DNA of 45,260 nt from Desulfomicrobium escambiense DSM 10707 (lineage in GTDB: Bacteria; Desulfobacterota; Desulfovibrionia; Desulfovibrionales; Desulfomicrobiaceae): contig NZ_KE386805.1 in assembly GCF_000428825.1 (NCBI RefSeq), forward strand, positions 1 to 45,260, in the 5' to 3' direction. Under the pieces are notes generated by a model. That model saw nothing but the letters and a program-made list of their open reading frames with translations. It did no database searches and was not told the origin of the DNA. Positions 18,024-26,540 of the stretch are shown here, piece by piece. Position numbers and translations under genes: made by a program. The stretch's first letter is position 1, and every line of letters begins with the position of its first letter.

Positions 18024-19739
18024 ATGAAGAAGATACTCGTCCTCACCCTGTGCCTGCTGTCCCTCCTCGCCTGCGCCAAGCGGCCCGCACCGGCGCCGGT
18101 GACGACGGCCCCCGCCGTTCTGCCCCAATTCGCGCACCTGAACGACCTGTACGGACAGTTCCAGGGGTTCCGGAACGACCGCCTCTTCCTGCGCCACGGT
18201 TTCACCGCCAACTTCCCGCAGTCGGACTGGCTGCAGCGGGTCCGGGAACTGGACCAGGACCCGGAACTAGCCGAAAGGGCCCGCCTCCTGGCGAGCCTGG
18301 CCATTGCCTCACGGATTCACGGGGACGACAGCCAGGTCACACGCAGCTTCGAGAAGCGTTTCACCGCATCCCTCTACACTCCGGGGCCACCGCTGTCGGA
18401 GGAGGAAGGAGCACCGGACGCCATTGCCGACGCGGAATTGAGCGCCCAGCCGCCTCAAATGCCCGCGGCGCAGACAGAAAACGCGACGGAAGAACCCTCT
18501 CGCGCGGACGACATCACGACATCTGAAAGGCCGGAACAGCCGCAGCAGGCCGAGTCCTCCGCATCGGCCCAGGTGGTACCGGCTTCGCAACCGGCCGCAG
18601 CGCCAGCTCCTTCCGACCAAATCGGCGAGGGACAGAAAGTCGAAATCCCGGCTCCCATCCATGCCCAGCCTCTGACCGCTCCGACAGAGCCTGCGAACGT
18701 TCTCACGTCAGTCGAACCGACCACAATGGCCGAGACCGAGGGGCCGCAAACGTCCCCCGTTCCCGCGCCGACACGGCAACCTGCTGAAGAGCACACTCCC
18801 TCGCCATCGCCTGACGCCGAGAGCCGGACCTTACCCGCCACGTCGGAAGCGGTCGTGTCTACGGGCGCTGCTGATGCACAGGCGGCCGCACCAACGACCC
18901 CGGCCCCCATTCCAGAGCAAGCGGTTCAGCCTGCTACGAAACCGTCCGCGAATAATACGAAAATCACCGTCCTCTTCACCGGCGACACCCAGGGCGTTGT
19001 CTTCCCACAACCCGGCATCACGGGGCCCGTCGGAGGCATCGCACAGCGTCTGCCCGTCATCGAGCGGGTGCGCGCCGAAGCTGCGGCCCTAGTGCTTCTG
19101 GACGCCGGTGACGCCTTCGTCTCGGGGTTTCCTCGTGCCGAGCGCATCAACAAAACGCTGGTGCGGGCCATGAACCGCATGGGCTATGACGCCATTGGCC
19201 TGGGCCCCTATGATCTGGAGATGGGCGAAGTGGCTCTGCGGGAACTCGCCAGCATTGCATCCTTTCCCTTCGTCTGCTCAAATCTTGAATTCCAGAAAGA
19301 CGCCCTGCCCTGGATCAGGCCATACGTCCTCATCAAGCGCGGGCAATACACAATCGCCGTCATCAGCCTTGTCGAAGCGAACCCGGCCGTGAAGATCACC
19401 AGGGCGCACCTCATCGCTCCCGGACTGGCCCTGAACAAGCTCATGCCGCAGCTTGCGGCAAAAGCCGACGCCATCGTGCTTCTGACGCAGACGGGACGAG
19501 ACGAAATACTGCCGCTACTCGGATCAACCCCGGATGTTGGCGTGATTCTTGGGGACGCCAGATCGGCTTTCCAGGATACTCCCAGGTACGTCCCGGCCGT
19601 GGCCAAAGGCATGGGCATGGTACTCGTCGAGCTGAACAAATCAGACGGCATCTTCCAACCCGGCCGATCGGTCCCCCTGGTCGCAAGCGGCGCATCTGAC
19701 CTTAACCTACTGAGAATGCTCGACGAAATTCAAAATTAA
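18024..19739 (+). CDS. Lipoprotein with degenerate 5'-nucleotidase/metallophosphoesterase domain
   Basis: Starting at 18024 (MKKILVLTLC) gives a lipoprotein signal with lipobox SLLAC (Cys about 18). A folded N-terminal region is followed by a long Pro/Ala/Thr/Glu-rich linker (about 130-310) that could span the periplasm. Residues about 318-571 resemble the UshA/5'-nucleotidase metallophosphatase domain: VLFTGDTQG, LLDAGDAFVSG, MGYDAIGLGPYDLEMG. The metal ligands are only partly kept: the His of D-x-H is Gln and the NH of GNHE is replaced (GPYD). It is therefore probably a non-catalytic homologue. It ends about 50 bases before the tRNA. Confidence 0.75.
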   Translation: MKKILVLTLCLLSLLACAKRPAPAPVTTAPAVLPQFAHLNDLYGQFQGFRNDRLFLRHGFTANFPQSDWLQRVRELDQDPELAERARLLASLAIASRIHGDDSQVTRSFEKRFTASLYTPGPPLSEEEGAPDAIADAELSAQPPQMPAAQTENATEEPSRADDITTSERPEQPQQAESSASAQVVPASQPAAAPAPSDQIGEGQKVEIPAPIHAQPLTAPTEPANVLTSVEPTTMAETEGPQTSPVPAPTRQPAEEHTPSPSPDAESRTLPATSEAVVSTGAADAQAAAPTTPAPIPEQAVQPATKPSANNTKITVLFTGDTQGVVFPQPGITGPVGGIAQRLPVIERVRAEAAALVLLDAGDAFVSGFPRAERINKTLVRAMNRMGYDAIGLGPYDLEMGEVALRELASIASFPFVCSNLEFQKDALPWIRPYVLIKRGQYTIAVISLVEANPAVKITRAHLIAPGLALNKLMPQLAAKADAIVLLTQTGRDEILPLLGSTPDVGVILGDARSAFQDTPRYVPAVAKGMGMVLVELNKSDGIFQPGRSVPLVASGASDLNLLRMLDEIQN

Positions 19740-19791
19740 AAAAACGCTTGCCTTTTGACCGAGCTTTGTGCAGTAACCGTCTTCGCGTTGT

Positions 19792-19902
<111 letters not shown>

Positions 19903-19904
19903 TG

Positions 19905-19936
19905 AAAGCCGTCCGAAAGGGCGGCTTTCTTGTTTT
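19905..19936 (+). terminator. Intrinsic terminator of tRNA-Ala (left copy)
   Basis: A 10-bp stem (AAAGCCGTCC with GGGCGGCTTT, one G-T pair), GAAA tetraloop and T-rich tail (TTCTTGTTTTC). The same hairpin is duplicated at the right island junction. The remaining 19937-20208 holds no supported gene. Confidence 0.85.
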
Positions 19937-20208
19937 CCTCCGCCAAACAAAATTGTTGGCTCCCCCAGATGGGGCCAGCCGACGATCTATTCCTTCCCCC
20001 TGAAGAAGCAAAAATGAACAGAGCCGCTTGAAAATTTTCAAGGGGTTGTTTTCTGTTGCCCTCATTATCTTCTATTCAGGTGTGGTAAAATTCAAAGACT
20101 GCTTGATCTTTAAGGCCGAATTTATAATAATATATCAAAAATGACTTGTATGACAACCATGATCTTCTACCTCATTTAATGCAATATTGTTAGACACAAG
20201 GTAACACA

Positions 20209-22776
20209 ATGTCGTTAAAAACAGTTGAGCAAATAATTCACTCCGTGGAAAAAGAAGACTTTTTATTACCTGACTTTCAAAGAGGCTATGTTTGGAAATC
20301 AGGACAAGTAGAAAAATACTTTAAGTCACTATACAAAAAATATCCGACTGGATCATTGATAATGTGGAGTGCGCCTAAGCAATACATTAAAAAAGAATTT
20401 AATTTAAACAATGAATCGAATCTGATTCTTGATGGACAACAAAGGGTCACAACGCTGTATTTAACACTAACAGGAAAACGACCACATTGGATCTTATCAA
20501 ACAACGAAGTTCCAAAATTATATTTTGACTTAGAAACTGAAGAATTTAAAATTATAAAAAAATATGATAAAATTAAGCATAGACAAATGCTTTGCATCAG
20601 AGAAATTTACAACAATGACGTTGACACAATTATAGAATCCTCTCACGACCCCGATCTTTTTAGCTTATACCCAGACAAAATAATTAGACTTAAAGAAATC
20701 TTAAATTATAAATATTACATATCCATTGTAGACGAACCTGATGTTCGAGAAGTAGTGGACATGTTTAACTCATTAAATTCAGAAGGAACACGGTTATCAG
20801 AGACAGATTTAGCCATGGCTATTATGGTAATCACATGGCCAAGTGCAAAAAGCGAAATTGCTCGACTTGTCGACAAATATAAAGCTATTGATTTTGAATT
20901 TGACAAAGAGTTTATAGTAAGATGCCTTAACATCATTGCCTGTGAAAAAGCGAAATATACTGAACTTAAAAATACAAGCTCATCAAAATTAGAACAGGCA
21001 TTGAAAAATCTTGAAAAAGCTCTCGATTACATTTCAGGAATATGGAGACAAATAGCTTTTGTAGCTAATACAAGTCTATTTTCTTCGACACATTCATTCA
21101 TGCTAGCCGCATATTATTTAGTTAAAAATAACAATAAATTTCAGACTGAAAGACAAAGAAATCAATGCATATTTTACACACTTGTTGCGATGCTATGGGG
21201 ACGCTACTCTGGAGCAACAGAAGCTACCCTCGAGAAAGACGTAAGAATTATAAGAGAAAGAAACTCATTTGACCAAATTATAAAAGAAATTGCACAGCAA
21301 AGAGGAAATAGAATATACCCAACATTAGATGACATTAAAGAAAAAGGATTAACAACCACAATTTCCAAGATCATAAAATTATCAATTCTTGCAAATCAAC
21401 CACATGACTGGTTTGACCCGTCGCTCCCATTAGTATCAAAGGTTGGCCTCAACACGTATTCAATTGAAACTCATCATGTTTTTTCTAGAAAACTACTAAG
21501 CAGGATCATCCCAACCAATATTGGTACGAGTGTTGCCACACTTTCAAATCAAGTCGGCAATATTGCTTATATAACCTCGCTAACTAACAAATCAATTTCG
21601 GACGCAGGACCATCGCTTTATCTGCCAGAAGTATCCGAGGAAGAACTTAATAAACAATATATCCCGACAGATAAAAATTTGTGGTCACCCGATTTTGAAT
21701 CATATTCAAAGTTTATTGTTTCAAGAAATAAACTAATTCAAGATGGAGTAACGAAGTTTTTATCAAGTTTTTACCCTGATTTTGCTGCTGAAACAGAAAC
21801 AGATAACAGCAGTACATTTCTTAAAATACAAAATTTTGAATATAAAATAAGGAAAATAATTTCAAAAATTTATTTAAAAACAGACTTTACGTTAAAAAAA
21901 TTTTTCAGCGAACAAATATATGACAAAGTAATACTAAGAATAAATCTATTAAAGAAGAAAAATCCGAGTAACGACTTCGATATTAACAATATTGAGTTTC
22001 TGGTAAAAAATCTAGAAATGACGGATTACCTAAGAATAATTACTTCAGACCACAATTGGCCATTTTTTTCGAAAGTATTTATGGACCCAAAAACTTTCAG
22101 AGAGCGATTTTCAAAAATCAACGACTTGCGAAACAGACTCGCACATCATAATGACCTAGATCTAATATTGCTTAAGGATGGCGAAGTTTCATTCTTGTGG
22201 TTTGATGCGATTTTTGACAAATTCAACAACTCTAAAGAAATACTAAACATACAAATTACTGCGAAGGATAATAATTTTAATAACGAAATTCTAAAAACAC
22301 TACTTTCTAGCAAGTATACTGATTTGAAAAAAGAGTTAATTGCCCTTGATGACAAAATAAGTTTCCCACTTCAAGTTAATCAATTAGCATTCGCCTTTTC
22401 CCCTGCTCAATGGGGCATGTCTAGCAAAGACATAGCTCCAATTATTTTCTCCATCACTCTTGATAACACTAATAGTGAGAAACAAATTGTATTTGCAATT
22501 GAATTCACAGGAGTGTTTAAAACTCAATATCGGGAAACATTTTTTAACGACTTAAAAACATTGCCGGAATTCTCTGACATTTCGTTTTTTGAATTTGAAC
22601 CTTCCAAATCATGGAAAAACAACTGGATCATCAAAAAAACATACAGCATCGACAATTTTTCTGAAAAAATCCCTCAAGACTATATAGAACTAAATACTCT
22701 TATTTATGATATAGGGAAAATTATTAGACGATACTCAACCCTAAAACATTTTAACTCCGAGATTAGTTTTTTTTAA
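20209..22776 (+). CDS. DUF262/GmrSD-like protein with HNH-like and HEPN (Swt1-type) regions
   Basis: The 855-residue protein begins with a DUF262 domain (PDFQRGYVWK at 21-30, LILDGQQRVTTLY at 72-84), the ParB-like fold that in GmrS-type enzymes binds and hydrolyses NTP. A DUF1524-like part follows with THHVFSRKLL (421-430) and GNIAYITSLTNKSISD (450-465), the His-Me/HNH nuclease signature of GmrD. At 636-648 KINDLRNRLAHHN matches the R-x4-6-H motif of HEPN ribonuclease domains, close to the Swt1-type. A further 200-residue C-terminal region is not recognised. GmrSD-type proteins restrict modified phage DNA; addition of HEPN suggests an RNA-cleaving output. It heads a three-gene operon. Confidence 0.8.
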   Translation: MSLKTVEQIIHSVEKEDFLLPDFQRGYVWKSGQVEKYFKSLYKKYPTGSLIMWSAPKQYIKKEFNLNNESNLILDGQQRVTTLYLTLTGKRPHWILSNNEVPKLYFDLETEEFKIIKKYDKIKHRQMLCIREIYNNDVDTIIESSHDPDLFSLYPDKIIRLKEILNYKYYISIVDEPDVREVVDMFNSLNSEGTRLSETDLAMAIMVITWPSAKSEIARLVDKYKAIDFEFDKEFIVRCLNIIACEKAKYTELKNTSSSKLEQALKNLEKALDYISGIWRQIAFVANTSLFSSTHSFMLAAYYLVKNNNKFQTERQRNQCIFYTLVAMLWGRYSGATEATLEKDVRIIRERNSFDQIIKEIAQQRGNRIYPTLDDIKEKGLTTTISKIIKLSILANQPHDWFDPSLPLVSKVGLNTYSIETHHVFSRKLLSRIIPTNIGTSVATLSNQVGNIAYITSLTNKSISDAGPSLYLPEVSEEELNKQYIPTDKNLWSPDFESYSKFIVSRNKLIQDGVTKFLSSFYPDFAAETETDNSSTFLKIQNFEYKIRKIISKIYLKTDFTLKKFFSEQIYDKVILRINLLKKKNPSNDFDINNIEFLVKNLEMTDYLRIITSDHNWPFFSKVFMDPKTFRERFSKINDLRNRLAHHNDLDLILLKDGEVSFLWFDAIFDKFNNSKEILNIQITAKDNNFNNEILKTLLSSKYTDLKKELIALDDKISFPLQVNQLAFAFSPAQWGMSSKDIAPIIFSITLDNTNSEKQIVFAIEFTGVFKTQYRETFFNDLKTLPEFSDISFFEFEPSKSWKNNWIIKKTYSIDNFSEKIPQDYIELNTLIYDIGKIIRRYSTLKHFNSEISFF

Positions 22777-22833
22777 AACACAGACCACAGCAACTATATC
22801 TATCTGCAATCTGAATACACAATCGAGGACACA

Positions 22834-23151
22834 GTGAACACCGCTCGCTTCCGAATTGAAATTGACTTAATATTTAAAAATTATAACAATAAATATCTAG
22901 TAACGTCTGAGGCAGATGTAATTGATGGCACATCTTATTGTAACTATCATTTTCGACAGGCACTACTTGGACTCAACAATGATTTCACTGGGAAAAACAA
23001 ATCTCAAATCGTATTAAAAATGAAGGCAAAAACAAACAGAACAAACTTTAACCATATTACGAATTTAATTGGAAAATTTCGAGAAAGCAGACTGCCAGTT
23101 GATATCAAAGTTGGCGTAAATACTCCTTTTACCATCACATGGAACACCTAA
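22834..23151 (+). CDS. Small hypothetical protein in the DUF262-HEPN operon
   Basis: The start is GTG at 22834 with GAGGA five bases upstream. The product has 105 residues, with no signal peptide or membrane segment, and looks like one alpha/beta domain (FRIEIDLIFKNYNNKYLVTSEAD, then a basic helix KTNRTNFNHITNLIGKF). No family was recognised. It lies 57 bases after the DUF262-HEPN gene and 3 bases before the S1-like gene, so it is very likely co-translated and functionally linked with them. Confidence 0.65.
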   Translation: MNTARFRIEIDLIFKNYNNKYLVTSEADVIDGTSYCNYHFRQALLGLNNDFTGKNKSQIVLKMKAKTNRTNFNHITNLIGKFRESRLPVDIKVGVNTPFTITWNT

Positions 23152-23154
23152 TTC

Positions 23155-23733
23155 ATGTACAAAACAGCTTCTCGCTATATACAACATCACGTTGAAAATT
23201 TAAATTACAATTTAAACAACAAGTCACATCAGCGTATTTCTAGACAGATAAGAGATGCCTATACTTTAAAAAATATTGTAAAAGGGAGACTAGTTGACGA
23301 GGTAAAAGGTGGATATATAATAAAAATTTTAAAATGCCGAACATTTTGCCCCTATTCTGAGATGTACCCCAATAAATTATCCACCCAAATCTTAAATAAT
23401 CTTGAAAATGAACTTCATGAATATATTATAATTGACATTGAAACAAATTCTGCTGTTGTTTCGCGCAAAAAAGCCGCACAAATTCAAACCTGGAAAGAAA
23501 TTCACAAATCCTTATTGGACGGCATATTTATTCCAGGAATTGTAAAAAATGTAACTGAATATGGAGCTTTTATAGATCTTGGCGGCGTCGACGGCTTATT
23601 ACATTTTAACAATATGAATAAAAACCGGAGTAATGGTAGAGAATTTTCAGCAAATATAAATCAAGTTGTAAATGTTCGAGTTATAAATATTGAACAAAAT
23701 TCTAAGCACATAACTCTTTCAATGTTGATTTAA
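23155..23733 (+). CDS. Two-domain S1 RNA-binding protein resembling ribosomal protein S1 fragments
   Basis: The 192-residue product contains two S1-type OB folds. The first (about 39-105) reads VKGRLVDEVKGGYIIKI, CPYSEM and VVSRKKA. The second (about 122-192) reads GIVKNVTEYGAFIDLGGVDG and LLHFNNM, then VVNVRVINIEQNSKHITLSM. Order and linker match adjacent repeats of ribosomal protein S1 (the R2-R3 type pair), but the rest of S1 is absent. It should bind single-stranded RNA. It follows the 105-residue gene by 3 bases in an operon led by a HEPN-containing protein, suggesting an RNA or translation target for that system. Confidence 0.8.
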   Translation: MYKTASRYIQHHVENLNYNLNNKSHQRISRQIRDAYTLKNIVKGRLVDEVKGGYIIKILKCRTFCPYSEMYPNKLSTQILNNLENELHEYIIIDIETNSAVVSRKKAAQIQTWKEIHKSLLDGIFIPGIVKNVTEYGAFIDLGGVDGLLHFNNMNKNRSNGREFSANINQVVNVRVINIEQNSKHITLSMLI

Positions 23734-23773
23734 TTATTACTACCTGCGTTTATTTCCCCAAACATTGGAGCCT

Positions 23774-23812
23774 AAAAAAACCGAAAAAGAAGCACAAGCC
23801 CCTTTCTCGGTT
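23774..23812 (-). terminator. Intrinsic terminator between convergent operons
   Basis: On the minus strand AACCGAGAAAG pairs with CTTTTTCGGTT (one mismatch) and is followed by a run of T. It ends the small minus-strand gene at 23835 and can also stop the S1-like operon from the other side, where an AT-rich tail follows. Confidence 0.6.
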
Positions 23813-23834
23813 ATTAAAAATCGATAAATTCCAG

Positions 23835-24227
23835 CTAGTTTTTTGCAAGAATAATCTTCCCATCCTCGAAAGCCACATCAAAAGAACTATCCTGTGTGAT
23901 TTTATTGTCAGAGTACTTCTCGTTGTACTCGTCAACATAATACTTCTTGATGGTAATCGTTCCTTTGCCGCTTAAGCATGGAGGCTCAACTTCTTTTAAC
24001 GGCGAAGGAGTCTTGCCTTCAACGATCTTGTATTTTTTGAGTTCTTCTGGCCCTAAAGCATATGCTTCAAATATAATGTTCCTATTGATGACAAACGCTT
24101 TTTTAGCTTTAATAAGATCAAGTTCCATCTTCTCTGGTGAATTTTCCTGAACAAACTCCAGTAGCTTTTCTCCAAGTTCTTCCATATTAACATCTTTTCT
24201 CTTAATTTTTGGACTAGCGTTAACCAT
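23835..24227 (-). CDS. Small hypothetical protein, AbrB-like C-terminal tail
   Basis: AAGGAGAT precedes the ATG at 24227. The 130-residue product has a charged helical N-terminal half (MEELGEKLLEFVQENSPEKM) and a C-terminal beta region ending DSSFDVAFEDGKIILAKN. That ending resembles the D-x-F-x-V-x-x-x-D-G-x-I-I-L-x-K pattern of AbrB/MazE swapped-hairpin domains and resembles the end of the island protein at 37547-37906. It is 77 bases downstream of the HEPN-LOTUS gene on the same strand, so a toxin-antitoxin-like partnership is conceivable but unproven. Confidence 0.6.
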   Translation of the reverse strand: MVNASPKIKRKDVNMEELGEKLLEFVQENSPEKMELDLIKAKKAFVINRNIIFEAYALGPEELKKYKIVEGKTPSPLKEVEPPCLSGKGTITIKKYYVDEYNEKYSDNKITQDSSFDVAFEDGKIILAKN

Positions 24228-24304
24228 AGCACATCTCCTTCAATTTTAGTTTCAATTCTAATCAATTATCTCATCAAATTATCACCACTTATCAACAACA
24301 ATCA

Positions 24305-25111
24305 TCATTTCAGCCTAAACAGGTCACGCCTTCCGCCTTTCAAGGTTTCTTCGCTATAGAATTCGAATAAATTTGAAGAATTCATGATTTGCTTCAGCGA
24401 ATTATGACCATAATTTTTCATGTCAGCAAATAACTCTGGATGCTCTGCCCTCAATATATTTGAGGCATTTGAAAGAACTATCCAGCCGTCTTCACGTTTT
24501 AGCCCTTGGATCACATCAGAAGCCATATGCTTACTTATTCCATCAGCATCAGTAAATTTTTGAATTCTTTTTACAATATACTCACTTTCACTTTGTAGTT
24601 TTTGAGCGAATTCATTTAATAAATCGTAAATGCCTAACAAGTCATTCAGAAATAGCTTGGCTTTGTCATACTCGGAATCTAAATAAAATTCCGCCTCAGC
24701 ACAATCTTCCACAGAGGCAAATATATATCTTTCTAAAAAATTATGAACAATAAAATTTCTTGATGAAACAACACCTTGATATTTTTTTTCAATTTCAGAA
24801 ACATCTTCAGTATTAATCGATATATTCAAGCCAATCGAAGGCTGCTTATCATCAAATTTGTGCTCACATTTTTCACCACTCTTGAAAAAATCATTAATAA
24901 AACTCTGCGTCAATCCGCCAAGTGTTTTTTTCCCGTTATCCTGAAGCCTTTTTTCAAATATCTTACTCAACTCGTCTGTTTTTCCTGAAGTATTGTTCTT
25001 CGCTATCAAGTCCTTCATTGCGAGTTCAATTTTTTGGTATAATAAAATATTTCTCCCAACCTTTCGATGGAGCTCATTTACGGCTTGCTTGGGAAGCTTG
25101 TTATCAATCAA
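24305..25111 (-). CDS. HEPN-like/OST-HTH (LOTUS) domain protein
   Basis: The start is TTG at 25111, supported by AGAGGA eight bases upstream; no ATG occurs until residue 32. The 268-residue protein is mostly helical. SSRNFIVHNF (116-125) fits the R-N-x3-H motif of HEPN-type ribonucleases. The C-terminal 65 residues (EDGWIVLSNASNIL, HPELFADMKNYGHNSLKQIM, NLFEF) match the OST-HTH/LOTUS fold, which binds RNA (often G-rich or structured) in bacteria and germ-line proteins. This suggests an RNA-targeted effector. It runs opposite to the DUF262-HEPN operon and leads a small downstream gene. Confidence 0.65.
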   Translation of the reverse strand: MIDNKLPKQAVNELHRKVGRNILLYQKIELAMKDLIAKNNTSGKTDELSKIFEKRLQDNGKKTLGGLTQSFINDFFKSGEKCEHKFDDKQPSIGLNISINTEDVSEIEKKYQGVVSSRNFIVHNFLERYIFASVEDCAEAEFYLDSEYDKAKLFLNDLLGIYDLLNEFAQKLQSESEYIVKRIQKFTDADGISKHMASDVIQGLKREDGWIVLSNASNILRAEHPELFADMKNYGHNSLKQIMNSSNLFEFYSEETLKGGRRDLFRLK

Positions 25112-25388
25112 CCTGAAATTCCTCTTTCTGAAATTGGGTAAAGCAACTCGTGCTTATGCTCAACATATTTAATGCCCATAAAAATGACAACATTGATTTG
25201 GATTTCCCGGCACCCCCATCCAGCCCCCTCCTTGGGACAAAACAACCCCTTCCTGGGCCGATCCCCCCGTTTCCCATGGTTGGGCAGCTCCCGGCTCCAA
25301 AATCCCAGGAGACTTGGAATGTACGATTTCCAGGGTCCTGTGATTTTTCCCTTGGACACCGTGACTCTTCCCCATGAGCCAGGTTATC
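25112..25388. other. Pyrimidine-rich non-coding stretch
   Basis: On the plus strand 25205-25375 is strikingly C-rich (runs such as CACCCCCATCC and GATCCCCCCG) in an otherwise AT-rich island. It can form several short hairpins, for example around CCCATGGTTGGG. The open frames across it on both strands are low-complexity and have no ribosome binding site. It may be a long 5' leader of the gene at 25428, or a control region between divergent operons. Confidence 0.4.
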
Positions 25389-25422
25389 CCTCCGAAATCT
25401 CACCACTTTTTATCATCGGAGG
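25389..25422 (+). promoter_or_regulatory. Leader hairpin covering a ribosome binding site
   Basis: CCTCCGA at 25389-25395 is the exact complement of TCGGAGG at 25416-25422, which contains the GGAGG ribosome binding site of the ATG at 25428. Folding would hide the site. A 20-base loop separates the arms. Control by an RNA structure is inferred only from this pairing. Confidence 0.4.
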
Positions 25423-25427
25423 ACAAC

Positions 25428-25808
25428 ATGGACGAAGAATGGGTACTGATCAGCAGCTACAGCAGGAATGAAGCAATTGCAGATGGCGTATTAATAGACA
25501 TCACCGCCCTTGCTTCCCAAAGGGGCTTCCGCCTTCCTACGGCTATTACTGCAACACTTCTAGGTAGATACCTTGAACCGTCAGAAAAATTGAAAGATAT
25601 GGGGCAATCCTTCGAGGGTCGTCTTCATGATCTTCTTTGGATGACATATCTTGCTGCTAAAAATAGCAAAGATTCTGACCGTGTATATTTTGAAGTGTTG
25701 TTTCTGAACGAATCAGGAGGATATGACAAACCAACAATCATTGCTCATGTTGGCCCAGGAGATGACCGAGAACCAGTAATGACGATTATGCTTCCAGAGG
25801 ATGATTAA
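25428..25808 (+). CDS. DUF6573 family protein
   Basis: The start at 25428 follows GGAGG by 5 bases. The 126-residue protein reads EWVLISSYSRNEAIADGVLIDIT, then LHDLLWMTYLAAK and DRVYFEVLFLNE, ending in GPGDDREPVMTIMLPEDD. This pattern matches a conserved, uncharacterised family (DUF6573 in my recollection) found on plasmids and integrative elements. It is followed at once by a second small gene. No enzymatic motif is evident. The ribosome binding site can be masked by an upstream complementary sequence. Confidence 0.7.
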   Translation: MDEEWVLISSYSRNEAIADGVLIDITALASQRGFRLPTAITATLLGRYLEPSEKLKDMGQSFEGRLHDLLWMTYLAAKNSKDSDRVYFEVLFLNESGGYDKPTIIAHVGPGDDREPVMTIMLPEDD

Positions 25809-25809
25809 A

Positions 25810-26037
25810 ATGACCAATCAAAATTTTGATAAGCTTTCTTGCTATGATGATTTGATTGTTTGTCTTCGTTCTTTGGAAGATTTGTTTTTGTTGATGGGTT
25901 CTGTTGATGGAAGGGAGGAAAGGCTTGTCTATGCTTGCTCAGAGATAGGCATGGTTTTAACGGCGAGGTTCCGTGAACGGCTAGGGCTGATGGTTAGGTC
26001 TACCCCGCCGGAACAGACTACTTCTCCTGAAGAATAA
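25810..26037 (+). CDS. Small hypothetical protein downstream of the DUF6573 gene
   Basis: Two possible ATGs exist; 25810 is preferred because AGAGG lies at the right distance, whereas 25801 sits directly on it. The 75-residue product is helical (DDLIVCLRSLEDLFLLMG, then RLVYACSEIGMVLTARFRERL) with a charged tail. Family not recognised. It starts one base after the DUF6573 stop, so the two are a translationally coupled pair. Its 3' end overlaps the end of the convergent XRE gene by 20 bases. Confidence 0.6.
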   Translation: MTNQNFDKLSCYDDLIVCLRSLEDLFLLMGSVDGREERLVYACSEIGMVLTARFRERLGLMVRSTPPEQTTSPEE

Positions 26038-26347
26038 TCTGAGCCACGACAAGAATTGCCTGGGCCTGTTCTCTGGTCGCACCTGACAGCAGGCCCTCCA
26101 ATTCTTGAACAGCTTTTTCTTTCGTCAGGACAGAACTGCCGAAATCAAAGATGCTGGATAGGTCTTCATCCAAGGCGGCGGAAAGTTTTTCCACCGTGAC
26201 CAAGGTCGGATTCCCCTTGCCTCGTTCGATCTCTCCCATATTCTGCAGGGATATCCCGGCAATTTCCGCCAGCTGCTCCTGGGTCAACTCCTTCGCGCGT
26301 CTGAGTCCTCGAATTCTTTTCCCAAATAATTCAAGAAGATTGACCAT
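26018..26347 (-). CDS. XRE-family helix-turn-helix regulator
   Basis: The start at 26347 is chosen because MVNLLELFGKRIRGLRR begins the classic XRE domain and AAGGA lies upstream; a longer reading to 26503 has no family support. The 109-residue protein contains TQEQLAEIAGISLQNMGEIERGKGNPT, the DNA-binding helix-turn-helix, followed by a helical tail (KAVQELEGLLSGATREQAQAIL) likely for dimerisation. It is divergent from the flagellin gene, and a 10-bp inverted repeat lies between them, so it is a good candidate to control that gene and itself. Confidence 0.85.
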   Translation of the reverse strand: MVNLLELFGKRIRGLRRAKELTQEQLAEIAGISLQNMGEIERGKGNPTLVTVEKLSAALDEDLSSIFDFGSSVLTKEKAVQELEGLLSGATREQAQAILVVAQIILQEK

Positions 26348-26436
26348 AAGACCATCCTTTTTGGATAGCTTATGCCCAGTAAAAATTTCTTTTAAGCAAC
26401 CATGGTTTACTTTTTGCTCTAAAATAGCAGCTATAG

Positions 26437-26499
26437 TGCGTTTTTTGACGCATCCGCTTGGCCACAAAGGTTTCCTGTGAGCCAAAGGAAAAAAACGCA
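26437..26499. promoter_or_regulatory. Inverted repeat between XRE regulator and flagellin genes
   Basis: TGCGTTTTTT (26437-26446) is exactly mirrored by AAAAAACGCA (26490-26499), with 43 bases between them, in the spacer of the divergent XRE and flagellin genes. This could be a pair of operator half-sites for the XRE protein. No clear sigma-28 or sigma-54 promoter for the flagellin was seen. Confidence 0.4.
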
Positions 26500-26540
26500 T
26501 CATAAAAACAGATCAGCATAAAATCAATGGAACTTGCTGT

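Noticed and set aside
25108-25406. Overlapping short open frames on both strands in the C-rich stretch
   Set aside because: Gly/Pro-rich translations produced by the C-runs, with no ribosome binding site; the stretch is better explained as a leader or control region.
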